DNA of 64,000 nt from Ilex aquifolium. Taxonomy: Eukaryota; Streptophyta; Magnoliopsida; Aquifoliales; Aquifoliaceae. The stretch is from positions 20,198,551 to 20,262,550 of the forward strand of contig OX637391.1 in assembly GCA_951799425.1 (NCBI GenBank), written 5' to 3'. Within the stretch, counting starts at the first letter, position 1, and each line of letters begins with the position of its first letter. Made by a program: the position numbers and the translations under genes. The notes under the pieces are model-generated. The model saw only the letters and a list, made by a program, of their open reading frames with translations. It ran no database searches and had not been told where the DNA came from. Of the stretch, positions 20,927 to 31,381 are shown in pieces.

Positions 20927-23611
20927 ATGCGTGCCTCTTCTAGAGCTACTCGCTCCTCGGCTCCTCCCTCAGAGGGCAGGTCTGCCGAGGAGGAGACTGA
21001 ACTAGGGGAAGTGGGTGATGAAATCGATAACTTCCCCGGTGTTGATGCTGTTGAGTCCGGAGTTAGCGCCGAGGAGCTTCCCTCGTCATCTTCTCCTCTG
21101 CCTCCCAAGCCTGACAAAGGCAAGGGCAAAGTCAGCGGGGTTGAGGTATCTGGTAGTACATCATACCTAGGAGCTGCCCTAGATCATGCCGAGGTTGTGG
21201 GCCCTAGCAAGGTCCATCCTTCCTTTATGAAGATTTTCACTGCCCGCTATGGGTTCCCTACTGGTGTCCAGCCTTGGTGTCCAGATAGCTCCACCCTGTA
21301 TGTTGCCAAAGTTCATAAGAGGGTCTGCTTCTTCGAGGTCGCTTTCGAGAATGGCCTTCGCTTTCCTCTGCATCCATTCATCAAGAACGTTCTGCAGTAT
21401 TTCAATGTTTGTCCCTCTCAGCTTTCTCCTAACTTCTGGGGGATTCTGGTGGGGCTTCTAGTCTTCTTCAAGGACCACAGGCTCGGAATTCCCAGCATTT
21501 CCCTGCTTTTGGATTTCTTTAACGTCAAGCTGGCTTCTTCTGAGGGCTTTTTGTACATCTCCAAGCGAACCAATGCTAGGCAGATCATCTCTCATATTCC
21601 CTCCTCCCATAAACACTGGAAATAGCGTTTCTTCTTCGTTGGGGGTACCAATTGGGAATACAATCCTGCTGATAGGACGGATACTCTTGGTATCCCTAAG
21701 GCCTGGACTATTCCAGAGAACTTGCATGAGTCCTTGCTCGTGTTGGCTGAGTTTTGCTTTAAGAATCATAAGTTTCTGACTTTGATTTGCTTGCGTTGTG
21801 TCTAGGTACCAAACCTGAGCTCAGTGCTGAGGATGAGGAGGTAAAGTTGAAGTTGGTCAAGTGCAATCCGCGAAGGTATTCTGAGCTTATCCAGCCCTTT
21901 GTTTTGGTTGAGAGAGGATTTAGTCCTCCTGGGATAGAGGTAGAGGCTCCACCTCCTATTTCTATTGTCAGACCTGAGGAAGTAGCAGGTAATTCCTTTT
22001 TCTAATAGGTTGTGCTACCTCTCTCCCTGCTTCCTCATATATATGTAATTTTGGCTCAGACCTTTCAAGCTCTTCCGCCATGAAGCTCACCCCTGAGGGA
22101 CTCCAGGCCAAGATCGACCACTTATCGAGGAGTGGGAAAAGTGGCAAACGGAAAGCTGTGGTCGGTTCTAGAAGTAGCCCCGTTACTCGAGCTAAGGTTC
22201 AAAGATTGGGGGTGCCCTTTTCTTCTCCAACTCCGAGCTCATCAAAGCAGGCTCATACGTTGAACCCCCGATCGGACGTTGAGGCCCGCCTGCCATCAGG
22301 GGTCCAGCCCCCTTCAAGTAGAACAGATGAGCCAGGCGAGGCTTCTCCTTCCTCGACTGAGGTCAGGGAAGCTTTAAGGTTGGTCCCTGGCCTTTAACCT
22401 AATGCCTTCACCTATAGCCCTTCAGGGAAGATTGTTGAGTCCCTTCCAAAGGAGACTAGGGGTGATGGAATAAAGCGCCCCAAGGTGGAAGAGAATGAGG
22501 ACTCCTTTTTTTAGAACAACGACCTTGCTGCTAGGGCCATTTCTTTTGTCCTTACAGATTTTGACGTCCAAAAGGCTTCTTCCATGCCCCTCGAGGAAAC
22601 CATCAGCTCAGCTCTTCAGGGAACAGCTGTTGTAAGCTCCAACATCCTTACACATCCATTTTCCTTTTATGCGTATCCTTGAGCTTATTTATTATTTAAT
22701 ATATTTTTTTTTGTCCTTAGCTGGCTCTCCATGTAAAAGGCTTGGTGAATAGGATCCAATCCTCTAAGAGCTCTGCCAAAGCTTTAAAAGCATACGAGTT
22801 CAAGGTTGCTGAGCTTACTTTTGACAATGACGACCTCCGAGCTTAAGTGACAAGCTTCCAGGAGGAGTTGGAGAGACAAACTTCTTCTCTTCAGGGCTTA
22901 CAAAAGGCCAAAGATGCTGCTGACGAAAGAGAAAAGAGAGCCAGGGATGAGCTGAGGAAAGCCAGGGAAGAACTGAAGCTTAAATCTAAGGCTTGGGCTA
23001 AAGCCAGTCAAGAAGCTTTTGAAGCTCAGAGCTCTTTGCAGAGTGTAAAGGAGGATTATCTGACGGTGACTGAGGCTAATGCAGCACTCTGCACCGAGCT
23101 CGAGGCACAAAAAGCCCTTGTTCAAAAGAAGGACGGTGTGATTGCTGAGCTGAGGGATGATGTCACCACCCAGTGGGCCACTGGATGGCTCTCCTTCAAA
23201 CGCCGAGCTATAAAGACTTATCCGGACCTTGATTTCAACTTGGCTATTCCTACCGAGGAGGAGCTGGAGGAGACTAATACAGATGGCGAGGGGGATGGCT
23301 TGGCTCTTCCAAATGTTGTTCCAGAAGGTGTTGAGATGTCCATCCCTCCTGCTGAGATTTCTGAAGCTCTTGCTACTGGGACAGGCTCTGTTGCTGCAAT
23401 CCCTGAACTCCCAACTACAACTCTTGCTGTTCCTGCCATTACACCGTTCTCAGCTGACCTTGTGACTGAGGCGCTTGCTCAAAATTCGGAATCAACAGGA
23501 GCAGAGACCCATGCAGTTGGTACCCTTGGAAGTTTTCCTCTTCTCCCTGCTGCTGAGGGCTCATCCGCAGGGTTGCAAACTCCTTCAATTACACCTTCCT
23601 CAGACACTTAG
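20927..23611 (+). pseudogene. Antisense gene 1 of Tat-B (gypsy-type transposon domain plus coiled coil), broken
   Basis: The first in-frame ATG is at 20927 (MRASSRATRSS). Ser/Glu-rich N-terminus is followed by the domain with VCFFEVAFENGLRFPLHPF and SQLSPNFWGILVGLLVFF, resembling PF04195. A stop at 21623 interrupts RFFFVGG. Probable introns end at 21805 and span 21989-22059 and 22632-22720, placed much as in the Tat-A antisense gene. The last exon encodes a long charged coiled coil (QEELERQTSSLQGLQKAKDA...) followed by a Ser/Thr/Ala-rich tail; a stop at 22844 precedes it. It is homologous to the Tat-A gene and to the second antisense gene downstream. No function is established. Confidence 0.7.
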
Positions 23612-23760
23612 AGTTCTCCTTGTGTCAATGTAATTCTATTTTTCTCTTTTTTTTTTTATGTACTTCGAACTCGTGTTCTGGAATACAAACTTTAAAAAGT
23701 AATTTCTAGAATTTTGTTTTGAATTGTGATGTGTTGTGGTTTTGATTTGAGACATAATTT

Positions 23761-23840
23761 GCATGACTCTGTTTCACTTTGCATTCTCTTCTCCTTGTAC
23801 GCATGGCTCTGTTTCACTTTGCATTCTCTTCTCCTTGTAC
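23761..23840. repeat. 40-bp tandem duplication between the two antisense genes
   Basis: 23761-23800 and 23801-23840 are identical except one base (gcatgactctg versus gcatggctctg). A related sequence, aaactctgtttctctttac, follows the second antisense gene near 25488. This suggests that both genes share a duplicated 3' flank. Confidence 0.85.
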
Positions 23841-24365
23841 TTCCCTTGCCCCCATTACTTTGAGAAGTGCTTCAGTCCTTCTTAAAGCAAGATTATGGAC
23901 TTTATGAGCTGCCCGGTTCTTTTGACGAACTAAGGAACTCAACAGGAACTCATCATCCTGATGTGATCACGTTTCTCGGAACTGGAGGTCTTAAAGACTT
24001 GCTATGGGGATGCCAGGCTGCTAACCGAGTTGAGCTCAACTTCAGAAAAGTGTGAGGAATATTCTATTTAGGCGGGGTCAGGCCTATTTTCGAATTGTAT
24101 TGAGTGCGTTGGGAGGGGTTATCTTGTGCTGACTCATTTTCCCGCCTTTATCCAACTGTTTTCCAAAACCGTAACCACCTTTATTAATTAGGAAACCAAA
24201 AAGACCGCCGACTCTGCCTTTCGCGTGGCTCTTGGTTTCCTAAAAAACTTACAATCTTCTTTAAGTCTCCTAACATCTGCTGTGTTTCTTTCTCTTTTGC
24301 CAAAAATATTTCTGAGTTTCTTCTTGATCCTTCGTGACTACTATCTGTCTTCACTGTAATCTTTA

Positions 24366-25453
24366 ATGGCTACCTCCGTTTCTTCTCTGTTCAAGGAACG
24401 CATTTCCTTCGGAATCGAATGGAAGTGGCATTGTCGCTACTTGTCTCCTTCGACCCTAGAGCCTTCTAATTTGGTAGCCATCAAGAAGCGATTATTCCCT
24501 GAACTTGACTTGCCTTTGCGAGTTCCTAACCCTGACGAGCCTTGCAACTATCTTTCTCGAGGGGAAGTTTGTTTTTTCGAGGGTGCCATGGACATGGGTC
24601 TTCGTCTTCCCATTCATCCTTCCATTGGGCGAGTTCTTGCCCATTATGGACTGTGCCCCTCTCGTCTTTCCCCTCGAGGATGGGCGGCTATGGTCAGTTT
24701 TTTCCTCTTTTTGGCGCCTGTATGGCAATGGTAGGTTCCCTTCTGTTGCCGAATTCCTTTACTTCTTCGAGATCGAGGAAGATGATGCCCCCTGCTTCAA
24801 CTTCTTTCATTGGAGGCACTTTAATTCACCTCATTTGGTTCTAGGCCTTCCTTCCAATCCTGAAGGGTGGTCTAAACGCTTCTTTTTTGCTTCTGGGAAG
24901 TCTTGGCGGTCTCCTGAGCTGCGCTGTCTTGAAGCTAGGATTCCACGATCCTGGGAGAGTTTTTCTCGCATTGGTATGCTCAAGCTGAGATCCTTTGAAC
25001 TTTTCTCATGAAGATATATTCTTATTATATTCTTGTTGTGCAGGTCCTCCTGATCTGTATTTTGCAGAGATGATGAATATCGATGAGTTGCGGTTCGTAC
25101 AGCCTAGGACTTATTCGGAGTTGATGACGAATGAGAACCTTTACTTGCTTGGGGCTGAGGCTACTGAATATGAATTTTCCTCCGTTCCCTATTCTTCCTG
25201 GACCTCTCCCTCTGAGTCTGACGAGGAAGGGGACTCTAATGAGGAGGGGGACACTGGTGCGAGCTCGAAGAAGCGTAAGAGGGATGGCTCCTTCTCACCT
25301 GACTCTCTTTCCACTATTTTTCTTACCCCAGCAGGTCAGAAGCTTCTTGACTCACTCTACAAGGCTGAACAAGAAAAGGATGAGCTGAAGGAGGACAACG
25401 CTCGCCTGAAGGAGGAAGTTGTCGAGCTGAAGTCACAGCTTAAGAAGGATTAG
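24366..25453 (+). pseudogene. Antisense gene 2 of Tat-B, shorter paralogue of gene 1, frameshifted
   Basis: ATG at 24366 (MATSVSSLFKERISF) leads into VCFFEGAMDMGLRLPIHP and SRLSPRGWAAMVSFF, the same conserved stretch as in antisense gene 1. A frameshift near 24700 moves the reading into LYGNGRFPSVAEFLYFFEI and WSKRFFFASGKSW. A GT-AG intron is likely at 24974-25043. Exon 2 (25044-25453) carries PRTYSELM, an acidic stretch, a basic KKRKRD and a short coiled coil ending ELKSQLKKD. It lacks the long Ser/Thr tail of gene 1. Two such genes in one element imply a duplication or a second capture. Confidence 0.68.
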
Positions 25454-25587
25454 GAGTTCTGCCTCCTTGTACTCCCTTTCTTTACTGATTAATGCCAAAC
25501 TCTGTTTCTCTTTACATTTTCTTGAACGCTTGTATTCTTGAATTCTTCGAATATCAGATATTTCTTTTTGAACGTGCATGTTCATGT

Positions 25588-26056
25588 ATGAGCTGAGGGG
25601 CTCATCCCTTATCTGATGAGCTACGGAGCTTCTTCCGAATTCTATAAGCTTGGGAGCTTATTGTTTGTACATGAGCTGAGGAGCTCATCTTGAATTTTAT
25701 AAGCTTAGAAGCTTATCGTTTGTACATGAGCTGAGGAGCTCATCTTGGATTTTATAAGCTTAGAAGCTTATCGTTTGTTTATGAGCTGAGGAGCTCATCT
25801 TGGATTTTATAAGCTTAGAAGCTTACCATTTGCTTATGAGCTGAGGAGCTCATCTTGAATTTTATAAGCTTAGAAGCTTATCGTTTGCTTATGAGCTGAG
25901 GAGCTCATCTTGGATTTTATAAGCTTAGAAGCTGATCGTTTGCTTATGAGCTGAGGAGCTCATCTTGAATTTTATAAGCTTAGAAGCTTATCGTTTGTTT
26001 ATGAGCTGAAGAGCTCATCTTGAATTTTATAAGCTTAGAAGCTTATCGTGAGCTGT
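25588..26056. repeat. 55-bp minisatellite with two perfect hairpins per unit
   Basis: Units start at 25671, 25726, 25781, 25836, 25891, 25946 and 26001 (exact 55-bp period), with a diverged leader unit at 25588. Each contains atgagct-gagg-agctcat and ataagctt-ag-aagcttat, both perfect inverted repeats. The array fills the gap between the plus-strand antisense gene 2 (ends 25453) and the minus-strand pol (ends 26168), where two converging transcripts would meet. Confidence 0.93.
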
Positions 26057-26167
26057 AGAGCTTGTTTCATATGTACTTGTTATATATTTACTTACTTTGG
26101 ACACCATATGAGGATGAGCAAAAGACTCGTTTATTTTCCTTGAAAATAGCTCTATTACAAGGAAAAC

Positions 26168-27109
26168 TTACTGAAAGAACTTCTTAAGGTGCTCGGCATT
26201 CCAAGAGTGAGGTAGGATCTTTCCTTCCTCTGTTTGCAGCTCGTAGTTTCCTGGTCTGATTACCCTTGATATGATATAGGGTCCTTCCCAGTTGGGTCCT
26301 AGCTTCCCATGAGTGGGATCCTTCCTCGCAAGCAGAAGCCTCCTAAGCACCAAGTCCCCAATTTTGAAACTTCTGTGCTTTACCTTCCTGTCGTAGTACC
26401 TTGCGGTTTTCCTTTGGTAACTTTGAATGCGCTGCAGAGCTCTGTCTCTCTTTTCATCCAAGAGATCGAGGTTCAGTAGGAGAGATTTATCATTGTGCTC
26501 GGCGTCTGCCAACTCCACCCTAGGGGCCACTGCCTCGGTTCCAAAAGCCAAAGCAAACGGGGTTTCCTAAGTTGCAGACCTAGCGGTGGTCCTGTAGGCC
26601 CATAATACTTCAGGGATATACTCCACCCACTTGCCTTTTAGGTTTTCTAGTTTAGTTTTCAGAGCTACCTTTATGGTTCTGATTGTGACCTCTGCTTGTC
26701 CATTGGATTGAGGATGTGCAGGAGCTGAGAAGTAGTTCTTTATCCCGAGTTCAACACAAAACCTTTTAAATTTTGAGTTGTCAAATTGCTTTCCATTGTC
26801 AGATACGACTGCTCTAGGAACCCCAAACCTGCAAACTATAGATTTCCAAACGAAGTTTTGGACCTTTTGTTCGGTGATTGCCGCCAAAGGTTCGACCTCC
26901 GCCCACTTGGTGAAGTAATCCACCCCTATGATAGCAAACTTGCATTGTCCCATACCGGTGGGAAGGGGTCCAAGTATGTCCAAACCCCATTGCTGGAAGG
27001 GCCATGGGCTTACCACCGAGGTTAACAGCTCGGGTGGACAATGGGAAATGTTGGCATGTTCTTGGCAAGTCTTGCATTTCTTGACCAATTCGGTGGCATC
27101 CTTGAGCAT
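26168..27109 (-). pseudogene. Integrase of Tat-B, one internal stop
   Basis: Reads CKTCQEHANISHCPP (zinc-binding end), GLDILGPLPTGMGQCKF (Asp), VVSDNGKQFDN (Asp), HPQSNGQAE (Glu) and VLWAYRTTARSAT. A stop at about 26566 precedes the C-terminal part ALAFGTEAVAPRVEL to WNAEHLKKFFQ (26168). Apart from that stop it is well preserved. It is the 3'-most sense gene, facing antisense gene 2 across the minisatellite. Confidence 0.88.
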
Positions 27110-27880
27110 GGTGGGCCAATAATACCCTTACCTCAGTGTTTTTCCTGCCAAGGCCCGAACTCCGATGTGATTGCCACATATTCCCTCATGTACTTCTCTG
27201 AGTATATAATTGACGTCTTCATCTCCCACGCATTTAAAGAGAGGTGCTGAAAATCCTCGTTCGTACAGATTTCCTTACAGCATAGAAAATCTGGCTGACC
27301 TGGTTCTCAGCTTGGAGGCCTCCTTAGCATCGTCTGGCAAGGTTCCTTTCTGCAGGTATTCTATGATGGGGTCCATCCAGCTCGGCTGGGCTACGATTGG
27401 TAGCATTTCCTCCTTTTCAATGCTTACTGAAGGCTCTAGAAGGTGCTCCACTGGTATTAGCCTATCCAAATCTTCTTGTGAGGCAGTTGCTAACCTTGCC
27501 AACGCATCTGCTCGTGAATTCTCTGTTTTGGGAACGTGTCTGACCTTAACCTGCACAAACTTCTTAATTAGTTCTCGTACCTTTCTGAGGTAAAGGATCA
27601 TTTTTTTCTCCCCTCGCTTCGTAGGACTCCTCTATCTGTTTCACCACTAGTTGAGAGTCACTGCAGATCTCCAGCTGTTCTGCTTCCATAGAATGAGCAA
27701 AATTGAGCCCAGCGATGACAGCTTCATACTCTGCCTCGTTATTTGAAGCCTTAAACTCAAACCTAAGGGCATATTCGACATCTATTCCATCTGGAGAGGT
27801 CAGGATTATACCTGCACCGCTCCCCTAAGCATTGGCAGCTCTATCCACTTAAAGCCTCCATATGGGGAGGTCGGGTACTA
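27110..27880 (-). pseudogene. Second (archaeal-type) RNase H and linker of Tat-B
   Basis: Minus-strand reading around 27610-27800 gives ASNNEAEYEAVIAGLNFAH and EICSDSQLVVKQI. A frame break near 27602 is followed by VRHVPKTENSRADALARL and a linker to integrase (27275-27601). A further stop lies near 27828. It is the counterpart of 11749-12480 in Tat-A. Confidence 0.8.
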
Positions 27881-27881
27881 A

Positions 27882-29200
27882 CTATGTGATCTCCATAGGT
27901 GCTGCTGCTGTGAATTCTGCGATGAAATCCGCCAAAATTTGTCCTTTGATGGCAGTCCTCGGTTTATATCTGATATCAAACTCACTAAGCTCTATGGCCC
28001 ATTTAACCAACCTTCCAGAAGATTCCGGCTTATGTAGCACTTGCTTCATTGGCTGGTCTGTTGGAACCTCGATAGTATGAGCCTGGAAATAGGGCCTAAG
28101 TCTCCTAGCTGTTGTAACCAAAGCTAAAGTGAGTTTCTCCATCTTTGGATATCTCTCCTCCGCCCCCCTCAGAGCTCTGCTGCAGTAGTAGACTGGTTGC
28201 TGAGCTTTGTCTCGTTCCCTAACCAGTGCTGCGCTTGTTGAAAAATCTGAAACGGCCAGGTAGAGAGTAAGGACTTCCCCTTCTAAAGGGCTCACCAAAA
28301 TAGGGGGGAGCTCATGTAATTTTTTAAGGCTTTGAATACTTCTTCGCACTTGGTATCCCAATGGAATGCTTTTTTCAAGACTTGAAAGAACGGTTGGCAC
28401 TTATCGCTTGACCTGGACACAAAACGGCTCAAAGCAGTTATTCTACCTGTCAGGCGTTGTACCTCCCTTGTGTTGGATGGTGATTGCATATCTAACACCG
28501 CCTTAACCTTCTCTGGGTTAGCTTCAATTCCTCGGCTGCTAACTATAAAACCTAGAAACTTTCCTGCCGAGACCCCGAATGCACACTTCGCAGGGTTGAG
28601 TTTCATCTTGTACTCCTTTATGATCTGGAATGACTCAGCTAGGTGCTCGATGTGGAGCTCTGCCTCCAGTGACTTCACTAACATGTCGTCGATGTAAACT
28701 TCTATGGATGCACCTATCTGCTTTTGGAACATCCTGTTCACCAACCGCTGGTAAGTGGCTCCAGCGTTTTTCAATCCAAAAGGCATGACCTGATAACAGT
28801 ATGTTCCTTGTTCAGTCACAAAGAAGGTCTTCTCTTGGTCGTTGGGATCCATCCTGATCTGGTTATAACCTGAGAAGGCGTCCATGAAGCTAAGGAGCTC
28901 GTGTCCGGCTGTGGCGTCTACTATTAAGTCGATCCGAGGTAAGGGAAAGCTGTCCTTGGGGCATGCTCGGTTGCGATCAGTGAAGTCGATGCACAGTCGC
29001 CACTTACCATTGGTTTTTTTGACAAGAACCACATTTGCCAACTAGGTAGGGTAGTCAACTTCCCTGATGGCTTTTGCGTGGAGGAGTTTGCCGACCTCTT
29101 CGTTGATTGCTTTTTGGCGTTCCGGGGCGAAACTTCTTCGCTTCTGTTTGATAGGTTTGCAGATAGGATTCACGCTGAGCTTGTGCGTGATGATCGAGGG
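27882..29200 (-). pseudogene. Reverse transcriptase and RNase H of Tat-B
   Basis: RT reads VVLVKKTNGKWRLCIDFTD, LLSFMDAFSGYNQIRMDP, MPFGLKNAGATYQRLVNRM and YIDDMLVKS (catalytic YIDD). The frame breaks near 28292. RNase H continues in 27882-28400 with AVSDFSTSAALVRERDKA, QPVYYCSRALRGAEERY and ILADFIAEF. Upstream of about 29042 a stop separates RT from the part joining protease. The domains are nearly complete. Confidence 0.86.
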
Positions 29201-29253
29201 TTCAATACCTTCCATATCTTCTTGCTTCTAGGCAAACACTCCTATATTTTTCT

Positions 29254-31381
29254 TCAAGAACTAGATGAGAAGGCTTTTAACCTCTCTGCTAACTTGGACC
29301 CAATATAAACGAGGTGTTCTGGCTCCTTGTCAAGTTGAATTGGTTCCAGTTCTTCTGATGACAATGGTCTTGTTTCCAGCTCATCCCTCATGTCGAGTTC
29401 ATCCAATTGGATGTTCTCAACCTCTTTCATCTTTACAGACGCCATGTAGCATTCTCTTGCTACACGCTGATCTCCCCGGACAGCTCCGATTCCGTTTGCT
29501 GTAGGAAATTTAACGACCAAGTGATAGGCGGATGGGATTGCCCTCATAGAATTGAGGGAAGGCCTCCCCAGCAGGATATTGTATGCAGAAGGTGCATCCA
29601 ACACTAGGAATTTTACGGTCGTGGTGGCTTGGCAAGGTGGGTCACCTAGGGTGAGCACGAGTTGGATTGAGCCCAGAGGGAGCACCATTTCTCCTGAGAA
29701 TCCTAGCAAGTGAGTGTTTACAGGTTCGAGTTTTTCCCTTCCTATGTCCATCTTGTCGAAGGCAGGTGCAAAAATGATGGCTACCGAGCTCCCGTTATCA
29801 ATCAGAACTCGGTGAACGGTCCTGTTAGCTACCACGACTCTTACCACCAATGGATCATCATGGGGGTATTGGCATCCCTCCAAATCAGAATCTGAAAAAG
29901 TGATAGCTGTGTCTAAGCGTGGTGCTTTGGATACAGTATGCACTTCGAGAGCTTCTTTGACTCTGATTCGTCGGAGGTGTGTTTTCCTGGCTGAGCTGGA
30001 CTCTCTGCCTCCCGCAAATCCTCCAGATATCACTCTGATCTCACCTAGAGGCTGCTGATATGGCGCAGGTGCCTGCTGTTGGGGTGGCAGCGGTGGAAGA
30101 GCTCGATTCTGGTTGTCATGAGCCACAAAGCGACGCAACTGTCCTCGTTGAATCAAGAACTCGATCTCCTTCTTTAATTGAATACAGTCATCAGTATGAT
30201 GACCATGATCCCTGTGGTAGTCACAATACTTTGTGGGGTCTCTCTTGGCTGGATCAGCCTTCATCCGAGGTGGCCACCTTAGGAACTTCTCGTTTTGGAC
30301 CTCATACAGAACTTGAGATACAACGGCGGTGAGTGGGGTGAATCGCTGAGGTCCGTATCTAGGCTGTAGCTCAGGCTGCATGGGGCCCAAGCGGTCTCTA
30401 ACATTTCCTCTTCTCTTCGGGGAGCGATCTCTACCCCTCCTTGGAGACCTTTCTCGCCCCTTTTCTTTCCTGGGACTTCGGTCCCTTTTCTTCTCTTCTT
30501 TTTCCTTCTCCTTTCGTGAGGATGCACTTCCCACCTTGGAAAGGAGTGCTTCTTCACCGTTTATGTACTTTTCTGCCTTGGATAACACCTCAACCATGCT
30601 TGCTTGAGGGTTCTTTGATATAGAGAACATGAGATCCTTTGACTGGACTCCCAATCCGGCAATGAAAGCAGTAATGGCAAACTTTTCGTCAGGGATATCT
30701 ACCTTTAGAGATTCTGAATTGAACCTCTGAACGTAAGATCGCAGGTTCTCATCAGGCCTTTGTTTTATATTTAACAGATAATAGCTCGGCTTCCTATAGA
30801 TCCGAGCTCCGATGAAGTGAGACACAAAGGAAATGGAAAGTTCTTTGAAAGAAGAGATCGAAGTTTGGGGGAGCTTATTGAACCATGCTAAGGCTGACCC
30901 CTTCAGGGTGATGGCGAAGGCCCTACATCGCACAGGATTCTGGTACTCGTGCAACTCCATCTGGTTTTTGTAGGTGTTGAGGTGATCCATAGGGTCTTTT
31001 GTCCCATCGAAAACCTCTATCTGAGGCACTCTGAACTTCGGAGTAAGGGGGAAATGTAGTACCCCGGAAGTAAATGGGGATTCAGTTTGTTGCACCAAGG
31101 CATCCATTGTTACTGGGGTTTTGACCTTCACTGCCTCTCTCATGTGGCTGAGCTCTTGTTGGATGTCCTTGAAGCGGTGTTCCCAATATTGCTTCATTCT
31201 CTCCTGTTGGAAAGGAAGGAAATCATTCCTTTCCAGCCCTTCGTTCCGGCTTTGTGCTTCTTCGTTGATTCCCCTCCTAGGCGGCTGATGGGGTGCTTGA
31301 TTGCTTTCTCCTCCCTCGTTTGCTTCCCTGAGGGGGTCAAGGCACTGCCGTTCCCTAGGAGGAAGATTATTCGGGCCTTGC
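29254..31381 (-). pseudogene. gag (main part) and protease of Tat-B
   Basis: This is an open minus-strand frame of about 700 codons. The gag domain carries FRVPQIEVFDGTKDPMDHLN, LKGSALAWFNKLPQTSISSF and FVSHFIGA. An Arg/Lys/Glu/Ser-rich stretch (SPRKEKGRERSPRRGRDRSP) and a knuckle-like YCDYHRDHGHHTDDC follow. The protease reads LIDNGSSVAIIFAPAFD: the usual Asp-Ser-Gly is Asp-Asn-Gly here, which may disable it. The frame ends at 29254. Its N-terminus (33910-34168) is cut off by the solo LTR inserted at 31382-33909. Confidence 0.87.
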
